Part shown: in pieces, positions 10,849 to 19,860 of the stretch
Position numbering within the stretch: the stretch's first letter is position 1
Layout of the letters: each line of letters starts with the position of its first letter
Source: Antedon mediterranea
Taxonomy: Eukaryota; Echinodermata; Crinoidea; Comatulida; Antedonidae
Direction of reading: 5' to 3'
Assembly (NCBI RefSeq): GCF_964355755.1
Contig: NC_092674.1
Coordinates: 12,407,001-12,471,000 of the forward strand
DNA length: 64,000 bases
Translations under genes and position numbers: made by a program
The notes under the pieces: model-generated
What the model saw: the letters and a program-made list of their open reading frames with translations, nothing else
What the model was told of the DNA's origin: nothing
Database searches by the model: none

Positions 10849-11471
10849 CGATTTTGTCCGTTAAACTATTTATATTGATGTGCGCAATTCGTAATCCCTT
10901 ACATTGATTTATAAAATCAAACGTTGAGGATCTCCGGCTGCCACCTGCTTTCAAATCAAGCTGTGTATTCCCTCGAAGTACTTGAGCTTGATTGTTGTTG
11001 TTTGGTATGGTATTCGTTCCGGGTAGATGATTACTATTTCCGTAATGTCTGCCATTTTGGTGGACCAGGGTTTAATTCAATATCTCCACACATACATAAT
11101 TCTGACATGTTAAATGTACTTTGAGAGTTATGATAGTATCGGATGGGCGCATTGAAAAATTTGCGTTTGAAAGTCCCGCTATACGTATTCATACGCTTCA
11201 GATCGTGTAGAGCATTATACGTATCCGGCCTTGCTGTCGCCTGCGACAACTCGACGTAGGAGAGCGACGATAATGAAATTGATATAGGCTTACCGATAAA
11301 ATCACTGTCGTATGTCCAATTTAATCCATTAAAACGGTCATTGTTCGCCAATCCATAAACAATATCATAATCATACTTCTTGTATCGGTAGGATTCATAA
11401 TATATGAACCCAGATACAGCAATTAATGAAAGTAATAATAGAGTATAAAGACTCATCGTGTTAACATGCAT
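10849..11471 (-). mobile_element. 5' fragment of a non-LTR retrotransposon with 2A leader
   Basis: A minus-strand leader ORF (11034-11471) ends soon after a 2A-like motif. After a one-base frame change, coding sequence continues to about 10849 into the endonuclease N-terminus, with GLRIAHININSL as its first signature (about 10857-10895). It is cut there by the plus-strand LINE. It could be the displaced 5' end of the LINE at 5890-8609, with about 95 endonuclease codons lost between them. That joining is inference. Confidence 0.7.
11034..11471 (-). CDS. LINE N-terminal leader with hydrophobic segment and 2A-like motif
   Basis: A 145-codon ORF. Residues 7-24 are strongly hydrophobic (LYTLLLLSLIAVSGFIYY), like a signal peptide or signal anchor. 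Residues 129-137 are GDIELNPGP (11061-11087), matching the D-x-E-x-NPGP consensus of 2A ribosome-skipping peptides. The ORF stops eight codons later through an apparent frameshift, and the endonuclease frame picks up directly. 2A-like peptides at the N-terminus of CR1/L2-type LINE proteins are established in sea urchin. Ribosome skipping would separate the leader from the endonuclease-RT. The copy is not intact. Confidence 0.75.
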   Translation of the reverse strand: MHVNTMSLYTLLLLSLIAVSGFIYYESYRYKKYDYDIVYGLANNDRFNGLNWTYDSDFIGKPISISLSSLSYVELSQATARPDTYNALHDLKRMNTYSGTFKRKFFNAPIRYYHNSQSTFNMSELCMCGDIELNPGPPKWQTLRK

Positions 11472-11655
11472 ACAATAAAGTTATCTTGAATCTTAAGATC
11501 TTTACTCAGTATCATAATCCAGTATGCTCAATTGGATTGCAATAGAGATTTTTGTATTTATTGATCAAGTTTAAGAATTCTTTACCATGCTAACCTACTA
11601 AAATATTGTGATAATACATAACATATTGTACGGTTTATAAAACAAATATTCTTAC
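11472..11655. other. intron sequence downstream of UPA exon
   Basis: AT-rich, with no recognisable exon. The LINE cluster at 5890-11471 lies further into the same presumed intron. Confidence 0.4.
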
Positions 11656-11793
11656 TTCTTCTTCTTTCTGATCAACTTTCCATTCCTGTTTTGATACTGT
11701 TACAGAAATTGTCATGTCCTTATACATAGATAGTATACCTACAGGTGCTATTAAAGGCTTCTCACCGATTTCTCTGTGGTCTTCTTTTACCTT
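11656..11793 (-). CDS. ankyrin-ZU5-UPA gene: UPA-domain exon
   Basis: A 138-nt, 46-codon exon bounded by an acceptor (CCTATTTCAG) and a donor (GAA|GTAAGA). It starts and ends in phase 0, directly continuing the ZU5 exon at 12250-12782. The peptide contains GEKPLIAPVGILSMYK and TISVTVSK, beta-strand-rich sequence typical of the UPA region that follows ZU5 in UNC5, PIDD and ankyrin-type proteins. UPA usually exceeds 100 residues, so at least one more exon is expected downstream, below 11656. It is not confidently found in the window. Confidence 0.75.
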
Positions 11794-12249
11794 CTGAAAT
11801 AGGAATATGTACTGTTATTTGTGACTGTGTACATATTTGTTTTTTAACTACAGTATCTGAGGGAAGAGTACAGTGCATTCATCATGTTCACTTCTAAAAT
11901 AATTTTAACTGTAAATAGTTTAGGGAAATTTTGAATTTTCTGCCATAAATGTTAATTAATGTGTTATTATACGTTAGCTCAAATCTAGTGAGTGTCAATC
12001 CACAGGTATGAAGTAAGATGCATTTTTTCATACTGTACAAAAAGAGAATAAATATTATGCCAAGTTAACAAATTTAAAATAATATTATTATTGACCAAAT
12101 AAGATAAGAAGTAATAGTAACTTATTCAATCTTTCTAGAAACTGTGGCAGAGCAACTTTATATTATATCTATATTCTGAACAGTTAATTGATTGTAAGTA
12201 AAATAAGAACTACATTATTCAAATACAGTTTAAAAATTATAGTAATTAC
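11794..12249 (-). other. intron between ZU5 and UPA exons
   Basis: Bounded by the donor GGTAATT at 12249 and the acceptor at 11794. AT-rich, no element recognised. Confidence 0.6.
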
Positions 12250-12782
12250 CTTTACATCTGACGGCTTAAAAAGTCTTGTTTGAAGTTGATATTCATCATT
12301 TGCAAGCATCTTTCCAAAAACTCCTAACAACATTCTTTTCCTACCACGAAAGAAATTTCTTAGATGACCCATTAGTGCATACCAACAGAAATGATTTAAA
12401 GTTACATAACAATGACTGTTGTTTACAGTAAACTGTACATCCTTTTCATCACTTTTCAATGTTATTTGTTTCCATTCATCTTCAATGCGATCTTTAACAA
12501 GTAGAGTGAATTCCCAAAACTCTACATTTACAGCATCGTGTTGAAATGACAATGAAATGGGCTTGTTAAAGCTGGTGCCCTCTGGTCCACATTTAACAAT
12601 AGGTGATATAATGGTTTCACGAGGATGAGATACAGGCATGTCTGTTTCCTCAAAACAATTTTCTAGCGATATTTTAACTTTCTTCCCTTCAATTGCTTCA
12701 GAATGTATCTCCAACTTTATGTCTTCATCCTTAAGATGAAGCACTCCACCAGAAGATCCCACAACTATCTCCATAACTTGAT
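12250..12782 (-). CDS. ankyrin-ZU5-UPA gene: ZU5-domain exon
   Basis: A 533-nt exon, acceptor CTGTTCTGCAG, donor AAAG|GTAATT, phase 1 in and phase 0 out. It reads open for 177 full codons. Counting from the internal Met at 12774, residues 8-40 hold the ZU5 opening (SSGGVLHL, then a long beta stretch), residues 57-80 the SPIVKCGPEG and KPISLSFQHD strands, and residues 128-130 HFC followed by WYALMG. After that come basic RKRM and GVFGKML segments leading into UPA. ZU5-UPA modules mediate autoinhibition and protein contacts in UNC5, PIDD and ankyrins. HFC sits where PIDD has its HFS self-cleavage site. The internal Met is not the start of the protein, because upstream exons splice in frame. Confidence 0.88.
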
Positions 12783-13791
12783 CTGCAGAACAGAAATACT
12801 CAATTCTATTGTAGATATTTACACAGTGTTTTAAAATTATGTTTATACTTTTTACTTTCTAGATTAACGTTAATGATTAACGTTAAATATATATTTAATA
12901 AGATTAATAAATTGATTAAATAGAACTTATGACTCTCCACATTCCAAATTAATTAGTGTTCCATGACCTTCTCATCAAAATTAACGTCACTCATTGTTGT
13001 GCTATGTCAACATAATGTCAATGACGGCGAAATGTCCCCAATAATGGGATAGCTATGCAAACAAGTAACAAGTAACATGATTGAACTACTTTTCATTGTA
13101 TTTATATGCAATTATATTTATTAAAAAACTGGTTTTATGTTTTTTATGAGACTTCTCCAATGGTGCCCACATTGAACAACATGATCTTATTGTAAATGGT
13201 TCCATAACATTCTCCAGCTGTCTAAGGTCTGTCTGATGGAACTCTAAGCAGTATAGTATCATCTGATGATCAAAGTGAGCAAGCTGGTTGATACAATATA
13301 AGATTTGACTCAAATAATAATTTTGAGCAATATTTTGTCATGATTTGAATGTGGTTAGGAGTAATTCATATTGAATCTAGAAGAGATCTATGAATTGAAA
13401 GTTCGTTTTAATCATTGGTGGTTCGTCCAGGGAAGAGTTAATCTTCCCTGGTTCGTCCTATAATCACCTATTGATTTTGTATGGAATCTCTTTTTTATTA
13501 TTATTTTTATTAGACTATCGGTTGTTTTTTAAGTATCAGAAACTTGCATTAATAACAATCATTGGCTAAGCATTTACTTATATTGTTATTTATTTTACTT
13601 TAACAAAAATTAAACAAGTAAAAACAAGACAATGTGAAACTAAACCTATTTTAGATAATAAGTAGTGTTTCACTTTTAGTTTTGTGATATTTAAGCTGGG
13701 CAATACACATACTGTTTCAATATTAGTTGTCAGTTGATATACACATATTTACAGCCTACCTGTTAGCCTACTTTGCATGCTATAAACTTAC
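12783..13791 (-). other. intron between cap exon and ZU5 exon
   Basis: AT-rich. It contains a perfect hairpin (CCAGGGAAGA, 5-nt loop, TCTTCCCTGG) at about 13429-13453, flanked by GGTTCGTCC repeats. A 75-codon minus-strand ORF at 13086-13313 lacks splice support and resembles nothing I know. Confidence 0.5.
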
Positions 13792-13894
13792 CTTTCAATA
13801 TTTCAATTATCTCGGCTTTTTGACCTGCCCTTAATTCGTCGTCATATTTCTCACACGCATTTTCATTGTACAAATCTATTACAGATTTGCCATA
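13792..13894 (-). CDS. ankyrin-ZU5-UPA gene: ankyrin C-cap/linker exon
   Basis: A 103-nt exon, acceptor GATTTATACAG, donor AAAG|GTAAGT, phase 0 in, phase 1 out. The peptide starts YGKSVIDLYNENA and ends in EIIEILK. The final G joins AT of the ZU5 exon to make an Asp codon, so the junction is exactly in frame. YGKSVIDL fits the start of a last, degenerate ankyrin repeat (DGKTxLDL type). The charged helical remainder links it to ZU5. Confidence 0.8.
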
Positions 13895-14282
13895 CTGTAT
13901 AAATCAAAAATGAATATTTGATTTGATGAAGACATTTTATTTATGTTTTTTTATTTATTTTTTTTTACATTATTAATCAAAATAGGAATCGAGTCATACT
14001 GATACTGATTCTAATGTATTCTAAAAAACAGAAGACCACGTTCTGTAATAATTTCTGAACGCTTTGTTACATCTTCTAATTTGGTATATAAATATAATTT
14101 TCAATCGATTATACAAATTATTATGACAATTTTTAATATTGTTATTATTTTTATATTTGTAATTTATTTGCATTAATTATTACATTAGGCCTCCATATAA
14201 CAAAAACTGTATACACAATTTAACAAAAACAAATTGTCATTTTACTATTACGTAACGTTATTTGATTTAACATTAAACCAAC
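13895..14282 (-). other. intron between the two cap exons
   Basis: Short AT-rich intron (388 bp) with GT and AG ends on the minus strand. No other feature seen. Confidence 0.65.
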
Positions 14283-14405
14283 CTTATCTTCTTTTGAAAC
14301 GTAAGATTTACCAGAACATTCCTTCATTAGATACACAATGATGGCTATGTGTTCGCTGTACGTGAGATCTTGTGTGACACATACATGCAGAAGTGTGCGT
14401 TTGTT
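14283..14405 (-). CDS. ankyrin-ZU5-UPA gene: ankyrin-repeat exon (41 codons)
   Basis: A 123-nt exon, phase 0 on both sides, acceptor TTTACTAG, donor AAG|GTTGGT. It encodes a longer, diverged ankyrin repeat beginning NKRTLLHVCVTQDL with an insert before VYLMKEC, and ends KEDK. The next exon continues with YGKSVIDL, so these two exons together form the end of the repeat solenoid. Its 41-codon length departs from the 33-codon module of the other ankyrin exons. Confidence 0.8.
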
Positions 14406-16058
14406 CTAGTAAATAATATATTATATTTTGTATAAAATATTATAAGTTTGATCTATATTAATGATTAAAATAAGTAACTTGTATCTTTGTCACATTAATA
14501 ACACACAATGACGTCAAATATGTGTTGTTGTCGATTTCCTCCTGCTATGAACGCAGTACGTTTTTAGCAGGAATTATTAAAAAAGTGTAGATAGATCTTT
14601 CTTTAGATATTTATATTCATAATGTTTACATGATTAATGTGATAAACACCATTACCTGTCTACTCAATGTACCCCTTTCTGTTCATACAACTTTAGGCCT
14701 TCGGTTTTTTAAATTCACTATCAGATTGCAATCAACATATGGCTCATTTGCCTGTTGTAGAGTACCTATTGAGAAGACGCGTGTTACTCTTGTACTAACA
14801 TAGCGATTGGGGTGAACCACGTCTGGTTTATGTACCTTGTTATAAATTGTCACGCTGTTTTCTTATGTACCGGTATGGTAGGCGCTGTATCGCATACTAT
14901 GTAAAGCCTGGTTTCCTGTCGACGTAAGAACATCACTTTTGTTGCGACTACGTCGATTTGTCGTAAGAAATGCGGTATTTTCAGGAAACCGATTACGATC
15001 GAAAATTTATAAAATCGATGCAACGTAAGAAAAATGGTAACGACAAACGATTTTACAGGAAACCGATGACCTAACAATTGTTGCGTTACGACGTTTTCTT
15101 CCGATTTACAGGAAACCGGAATTTTTTATCTTACGCTTGAATGAACGCTCTTGCGTCACGTTTCTTACGTCTTTTACGAAAGTTGACTTGAAGTCAACTT
15201 TCGCAAGAGACGTAAGCGCAATCGTAACAATTTTTAACGCGAATTCAAATTGCTTTACCAACAGCAATACAACTTACTATTTATTTGATTTTACAACGAT
15301 TACAAACATAGTCCAACATCGTTACATGCGTTCTTACGGTAAAGGTTCCTTAGAAATAATATTGCATTATAATCGATGTCTTCAGCCGTTTTTTATACAG
15401 TACGATGAAGTTTGCTGTTAAAAAAAGCGATACTGCATGCAGATGTTCATGACATGATAGCGTAGGCCTACATGTATCGAGTGATACAGTATCATTATTA
15501 TTGCATTTGTTATGTTCTGAAACACGCAGAGATTAGGCTTGTATTTATACACTGAGCTTTACAACTTATTTTTTGTCTTAAACTTAAAGAAACATCTTTT
15601 CAAGCTTCTGTTGCATTCGTTACAATAAACCTCAGTAAGATGCATTCTCACTTCGTACATGCAATATTTAGATTTTATAGTTTATTAGATCGGCTTTAGA
15701 TTGAGCTAGGTGCCACCCGGAAAGAACACTAATGATACAATGTTTTCTTAGGTCCTTACATGTGTATGAACAGAAAGGTTACAGGTAAACGCACATGTTG
15801 GGGTGGGTTGGGGTGATTATCCAAAATGAAGGGCAAAATAGTAAAAAAAAATACATTGTTGTCAGTAAGTACTGCCTTGAAACAGAAATGAGACCATTAA
15901 TATGGTCACATACCCTCTATGGACTACCATCCCGCACATTTGCATAACGATACCATGTTTAAATTTAGTATGTGACCACCATTGAAGCAAAATTAAACGA
16001 AGTGGTTTGTAATAACACATATGACACTAAATATTACCGTATTGTGTAAATGACTTAC
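14406..16058 (-). other. intron with palindrome-rich repeat block
   Basis: Mostly unassigned. Between about 14890 and 15220 lies a block with CAGGAAACCG three times (about 14991, 15056, 15111) plus one inverted copy, many CGTAAGA/TCTTACG words, and a near-perfect palindrome at 15177-15203. A 94-codon plus-strand ORF at 15137-15421 overlaps this block and has no recognisable homology. Confidence 0.45.
15177..15203. repeat. 13-bp palindrome with 1-nt spacer
   Basis: CGAAAGTTGACTT at 15177-15189 and its exact complement at 15191-15203. A weaker match extends outward (CTTACGTCT against AGACGTAAG) to about 15164-15216. Probably the remains of a small foldback/MITE-like element. Confidence 0.7.
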
Positions 16059-16157
16059 GTGGTTTAAATGATTTACGTCTGCTCCAACTTTGATGAGATA
16101 CGTACATGTACGCACGTGACCCATATCTGCAGCACACAAAAGAGGTGTATTCCCGTC
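16059..16157 (-). CDS. ankyrin-ZU5-UPA gene: ankyrin-repeat exon
   Basis: A 99-nt exon of exactly 33 codons, phase 0 on both sides, acceptor CTTGTTTTCAG, donor CAC|GTAAGT. The repeat reads DGNTPLLCAADMGH and then LIKVGADVNHLN, matching the ankyrin consensus (xGxTPLHxAAxxGH...LLxxGAdvn). It is the last regular repeat before the diverged 41-codon exon at 14283-14405 and is more diverged from the other four than they are from each other. Confidence 0.88.
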
Positions 16158-16940
16158 CTGAAAACAAGTTTATAATACTTCATATACAACATATTACAGG
16201 TTGCTGGTAGAAGATGCAATACTGCGATTTACACGCGATTCGCAGATAATTACCATAATAAGCACAGTTGTATTCTTATATGTTATATGCCTAATCTTGT
16301 CTAGTTTTGCTAACGTGTACCGGGAATAGTGGAGATATACATAATTAAACTATTAAAATGTAAAAACATTGCTTAAGATTCGTTAGCGCAAAGGCTGTTT
16401 ATGTTATTTATATTTAGCTAGCTTATAATGATGCATAACTTTAGTTAGAAATATAAATACAATAAAAAACATGAAAGACATGAAGCACTCGGGAATTACC
16501 AATCGTGATCTTAGAAATGATATGAATACTGTCTCTATGCTGATATTTGAAGTAATCTTTTCTTTTCTTTAATTCTATGGATTTTAACACACGGAGTCTC
16601 TGCAATCAAACATTTTACCTGATCAAACAAGTAAAATTATTTGCCAAAAAGACTACTAAGAAAATAGAAACTACTACTGATCAATGATCGGAGTATGTTT
16701 GTTTATTTTGCAGAAACCAGATATCATTTAATTTGCATCAGCTTAAAATTATTGTTTACTTGACAAAAATTACCATATTAACAATATCATCTTGGAATTA
16801 GCCGAATTAATTGTTTTATAATCAAATGCGCAATCGTTTTGTGTTCTGGCGGCTAAATTCCTGGAACATTAATTATAGGCGCTGTTTTTGCGACGGATTG
16901 ATATCAATTCTACTCCAGGCCACTGGATCACTTACTAATA
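16158..16940 (-). other. intron, no recognised element
   Basis: AT-rich. I see nothing beyond background. Confidence 0.5.
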
Positions 16941-17235
16941 ATAATGTATTCCAATTAATCCTATGTTTGTCATAACATTGAACTTTGATTGTACTGGTTG
17001 GAATATTTGATCAGTATTAATTAGTCATTTCTAGCCTTCAATCCATTAGTTACACTGGAAACTCCTGATCCCAAGGATGCGATGTAAATCTACTCAACAA
17101 TGTTGAATAGCAAGAGAGGAGTCATTGGTCGTCTAATTCACTTGCTATTGTTGGTCTTTTTAACAACATTTTTGGTTTTGACGAGGTAACATTTACTGTA
17201 TAGTCAGAGTGCCAATATAAGTATTATTGTTTCAG
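16941..17235. repeat. diverged copy of ankyrin-unit intron
   Basis: Clearly related to 32150-32440 and 37820-38110: shared words include CCCAAGGATGCGATGTAAAT, AATTCACTTGC and CTGTATAGTCAGAGTG in the same order. It shows that an older copy of the ankyrin-exon unit lies here. It is then interrupted by the LINE at 17236-18495. Confidence 0.75.
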
Positions 17236-18495
17236 ATTTTATTATTTTATTTTTTAATTTTATATGGTTTCATCAAAACCAACAGCAACGAAAGTTTCCA
17301 CTGAAATGTATGAAACAGAAAACAGATACAATAATACTCTATATGAAGCAAACAAATTAGTCTATTGAGCACGATTATTTAAAAAAAGAATACACTGAGT
17401 CTTGAATGAAGAATTCAAATTTGACTCACTTAAATAGTTATACAAGGAAGGCAAGCGTATCTGAAACCCCCTTTTCGAGACATTTAATCTATTAAACGGA
17501 ACATAAAAAGTAGACTGGACTCTGGTTTTACGAGGAAGAGCATGTAAACTGAAAAGAGAGCAACAGTCGCAACTAAACATACAATTCACACTCTTATAAA
17601 GAAACATTAAATCAGACACACTTCTTCTAAACTTAAGAGCTTCAAGACAATTAACAACATCAAAACGTTTAAAAAGAAACCTAACAAACTTATTCTGAAC
17701 ACGTTGAAGCCTTGTGGCATGAATATCAGAAATTGAATTAACAATAACAAAGGTTTAACAAGCGTTTTGAAGAAATTAACAAGGGGTTTGGGGTAGCTAA
17801 TTCCCCTACAGTGAGAATAAAAGTTTGGAATCGAAGAATATTCTCAAATCCTTATGGTATTGGACTTTGTCCAAGTTCTGATTATTAATTTGATAAATAA
17901 ACGAAAAGGGTTTTGATTTAAGAGTACTATTCATTGACTTACATTTGAAGTCATTGAGTTTCATACCCCAAGGATTAGACCACTGTATTAGACCATCCAC
18001 ATTTAGGAATTGTTGTAAAATCGTTGATAAAAATGTTAAATAATAAAGTACCCAACAGTGAGCCATGCGGAACACCAGAAAGAATAGGTAACCAATGACA
18101 ATTGACCCTCAACAATAATTCTCTGCTGCCTTTCACTCAAGTAAGATGATAGTAGTTGGTGTAGTTTGCCAATGATACCAAATCTGTTCAACTTGTAGAG
18201 AAGAAACTCAAGTGACACCCCGTCAAAAAGCACGAGAGAAATCTGTATAAACAATATCACATTGATGTTTGTTGTCTATAGAAGAATACGCTGTGCTTAA
18301 TAAAGTAGCGAGATTAGTTTGGCATGATCTCCCCGGAGTAAAGCCGTGTTGAGACTCACTCAAAAAGGGAAAACATGCTAAGATATATGATTATAAATCT
18401 CAGTCTCTCAAATACTTTGGAAATAGTACAAAGGAGTCAAACTGGTCTGTAGTTCTTTACATTACTCTGAGCACCTCCTTTGAATATATGCACGT
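17236..18495 (-). mobile_element. decayed non-LTR retrotransposon
   Basis: RT remnants on the minus strand in changing frames: KNYRPV near 18440, GVSLEFLLYKLNRFG with the YLSERQQR segment at 18036-18260, KLNDFKCKSM at 17806-18075, and the C-terminal part with RVQSTFYVP and RLPSLYNYL at 17362-17619. The 3' end (GTTGCTGTTGG, then ATGAAACC and an A/T tail at about 17236-17300) matches the end of the plus-strand copy at 24990-26020, so both belong to one family. Many stops. Inserted into unit sequence, which resumes at about 18500. Confidence 0.75.
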
Positions 18496-19290
18496 TTAAA
18501 ACCGCCCAATATGACACCAACGCCAGCATACGGTACACTTAGTACGTAGATGGACCAATTTCATCTTGTAGCTGCTGTTTTCAGTAGTATGCTGTTATTT
18601 ACAATAAAGAGCAACGCCTTCCTGGCGATTATGTTTACGATACATGTATAATTAATGTTTAGCTATAAATTGCGTCATCAGTGTTGTCATTAGATACCCA
18701 GTGCTGACCACTACATCTGAACTATACTAATTGTAAATCAATTGGAATTCATCAGTCGTATACATTATAGTGATTGCGGATTTGAAAAAATAATCAAAAC
18801 TGATTACATTCCGATTTTCATGAAGCTTAAATGTTTCAATATTTACATCTCATTGAGACTGTGACTGTGATTTAAAAGATACAAGATACAATAGTTCAGT
18901 TCAGTCAGCTCAGTACATAAACAATTGTACGAAGACGTAAACTTACTGTGTGAGTTTTCATTTAAATTATACTAGTAAGAGGTTAATTAGTCCTCTATCA
19001 GATAACATTCTGATTAGGCGGATTTCGTTTTGCAGGTTCGCCCTACAATCGCGAAATGTTATTTTAACTAGGGTTAGATAAAACATGTTACTGAGAAAAG
19101 GCCAATTTTCAAGTTAAAATTTAATTCAACAAATTTTCACTATTTCTGTATCCTTTCATATATTTGCTGGGAATAAATAAATTCATATTCATATAAAATA
19201 TTTTCAAAATAGTGGTACACAACAATGACACCAAAAAAGAGGTGAAAACAAACTCTACTTTACGGTCTTGTCACTATAAATATGTGCAAA
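18496..19290. repeat. diverged copy of ankyrin-unit intron, continued
   Basis: 18500-18700 matches 32520-32720 (GACACCAACGC, CCAATTTCATC, CAACxCCTTCC). 18740-19090 matches 45940-46320. 19200-19280 matches 46480-46560 (ATAGTGGTACACAACAATGAC). In the unit at 46.5 kb an ankyrin exon follows about 120 bp later. Here none follows until 26171, because other elements intervene. Confidence 0.7.
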
Positions 19291-19860
19291 GCTAAATTAA
19301 AAAAAAATAAATTCTAAACCAGTGTTACACTGTAAAAAGGACTTCGGAAAATACATAGATAAAGCATAAATCAGCAATTTTCACTACCTACTCAAAAAAT
19401 GAATCTGACGAGGGTTAGTTTCACAGGAACAATAGTACTTCCTACTACAAGTGTATTAGTAATTGTCGTGGATACGCTAAACTTTCAACATATACACATG
19501 CAATGATTAATAGCCTACACATTTGTATAAGTTTTCTTTGTTGTTTATGTCAGTTTCATGTTTTTTGTCTTTTTTTGACAATTAGTACAATTAAAACGCA
19601 ATTAATTCAGCAATCGTCATACTCCATTCTGATTAGGCCTACTACCATACGTCCTGTAGTTAATGACTCTTGGTTGTATCGCGGCGCCTTTCCACATATC
19701 ATTTCATCATATCCCATAATATTACTATTGAAACCGAATTTAAAGATTTTTAAAAAGGTTTTTTGTTATAGTCTGAAAATTCCAAGATGCATTATGGAAC
19801 CATCATCGTCAGATCCATGTATTGTAATTGGAAATAATCAAACAATGATGTTGTTTTGAT
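19291..19860. other. unassigned intron sequence
   Basis: A 118-codon plus-strand ORF (19503-19859) is rich in Ile, Ser and Cys and has no recognisable domain. I treat it as chance. Confidence 0.45.

Noticed and set aside
13086-13313. A 75-codon minus-strand ORF in the intron next to the ZU5 exon
   Set aside because: No acceptor/donor pair compatible with the neighbouring exon phases, and the flanking exons already join in frame without it.
19503-19859. A 118-codon plus-strand ORF
   Set aside because: Low-complexity, no recognisable domain and no splice context. It lies in intron sequence between repeat blocks.
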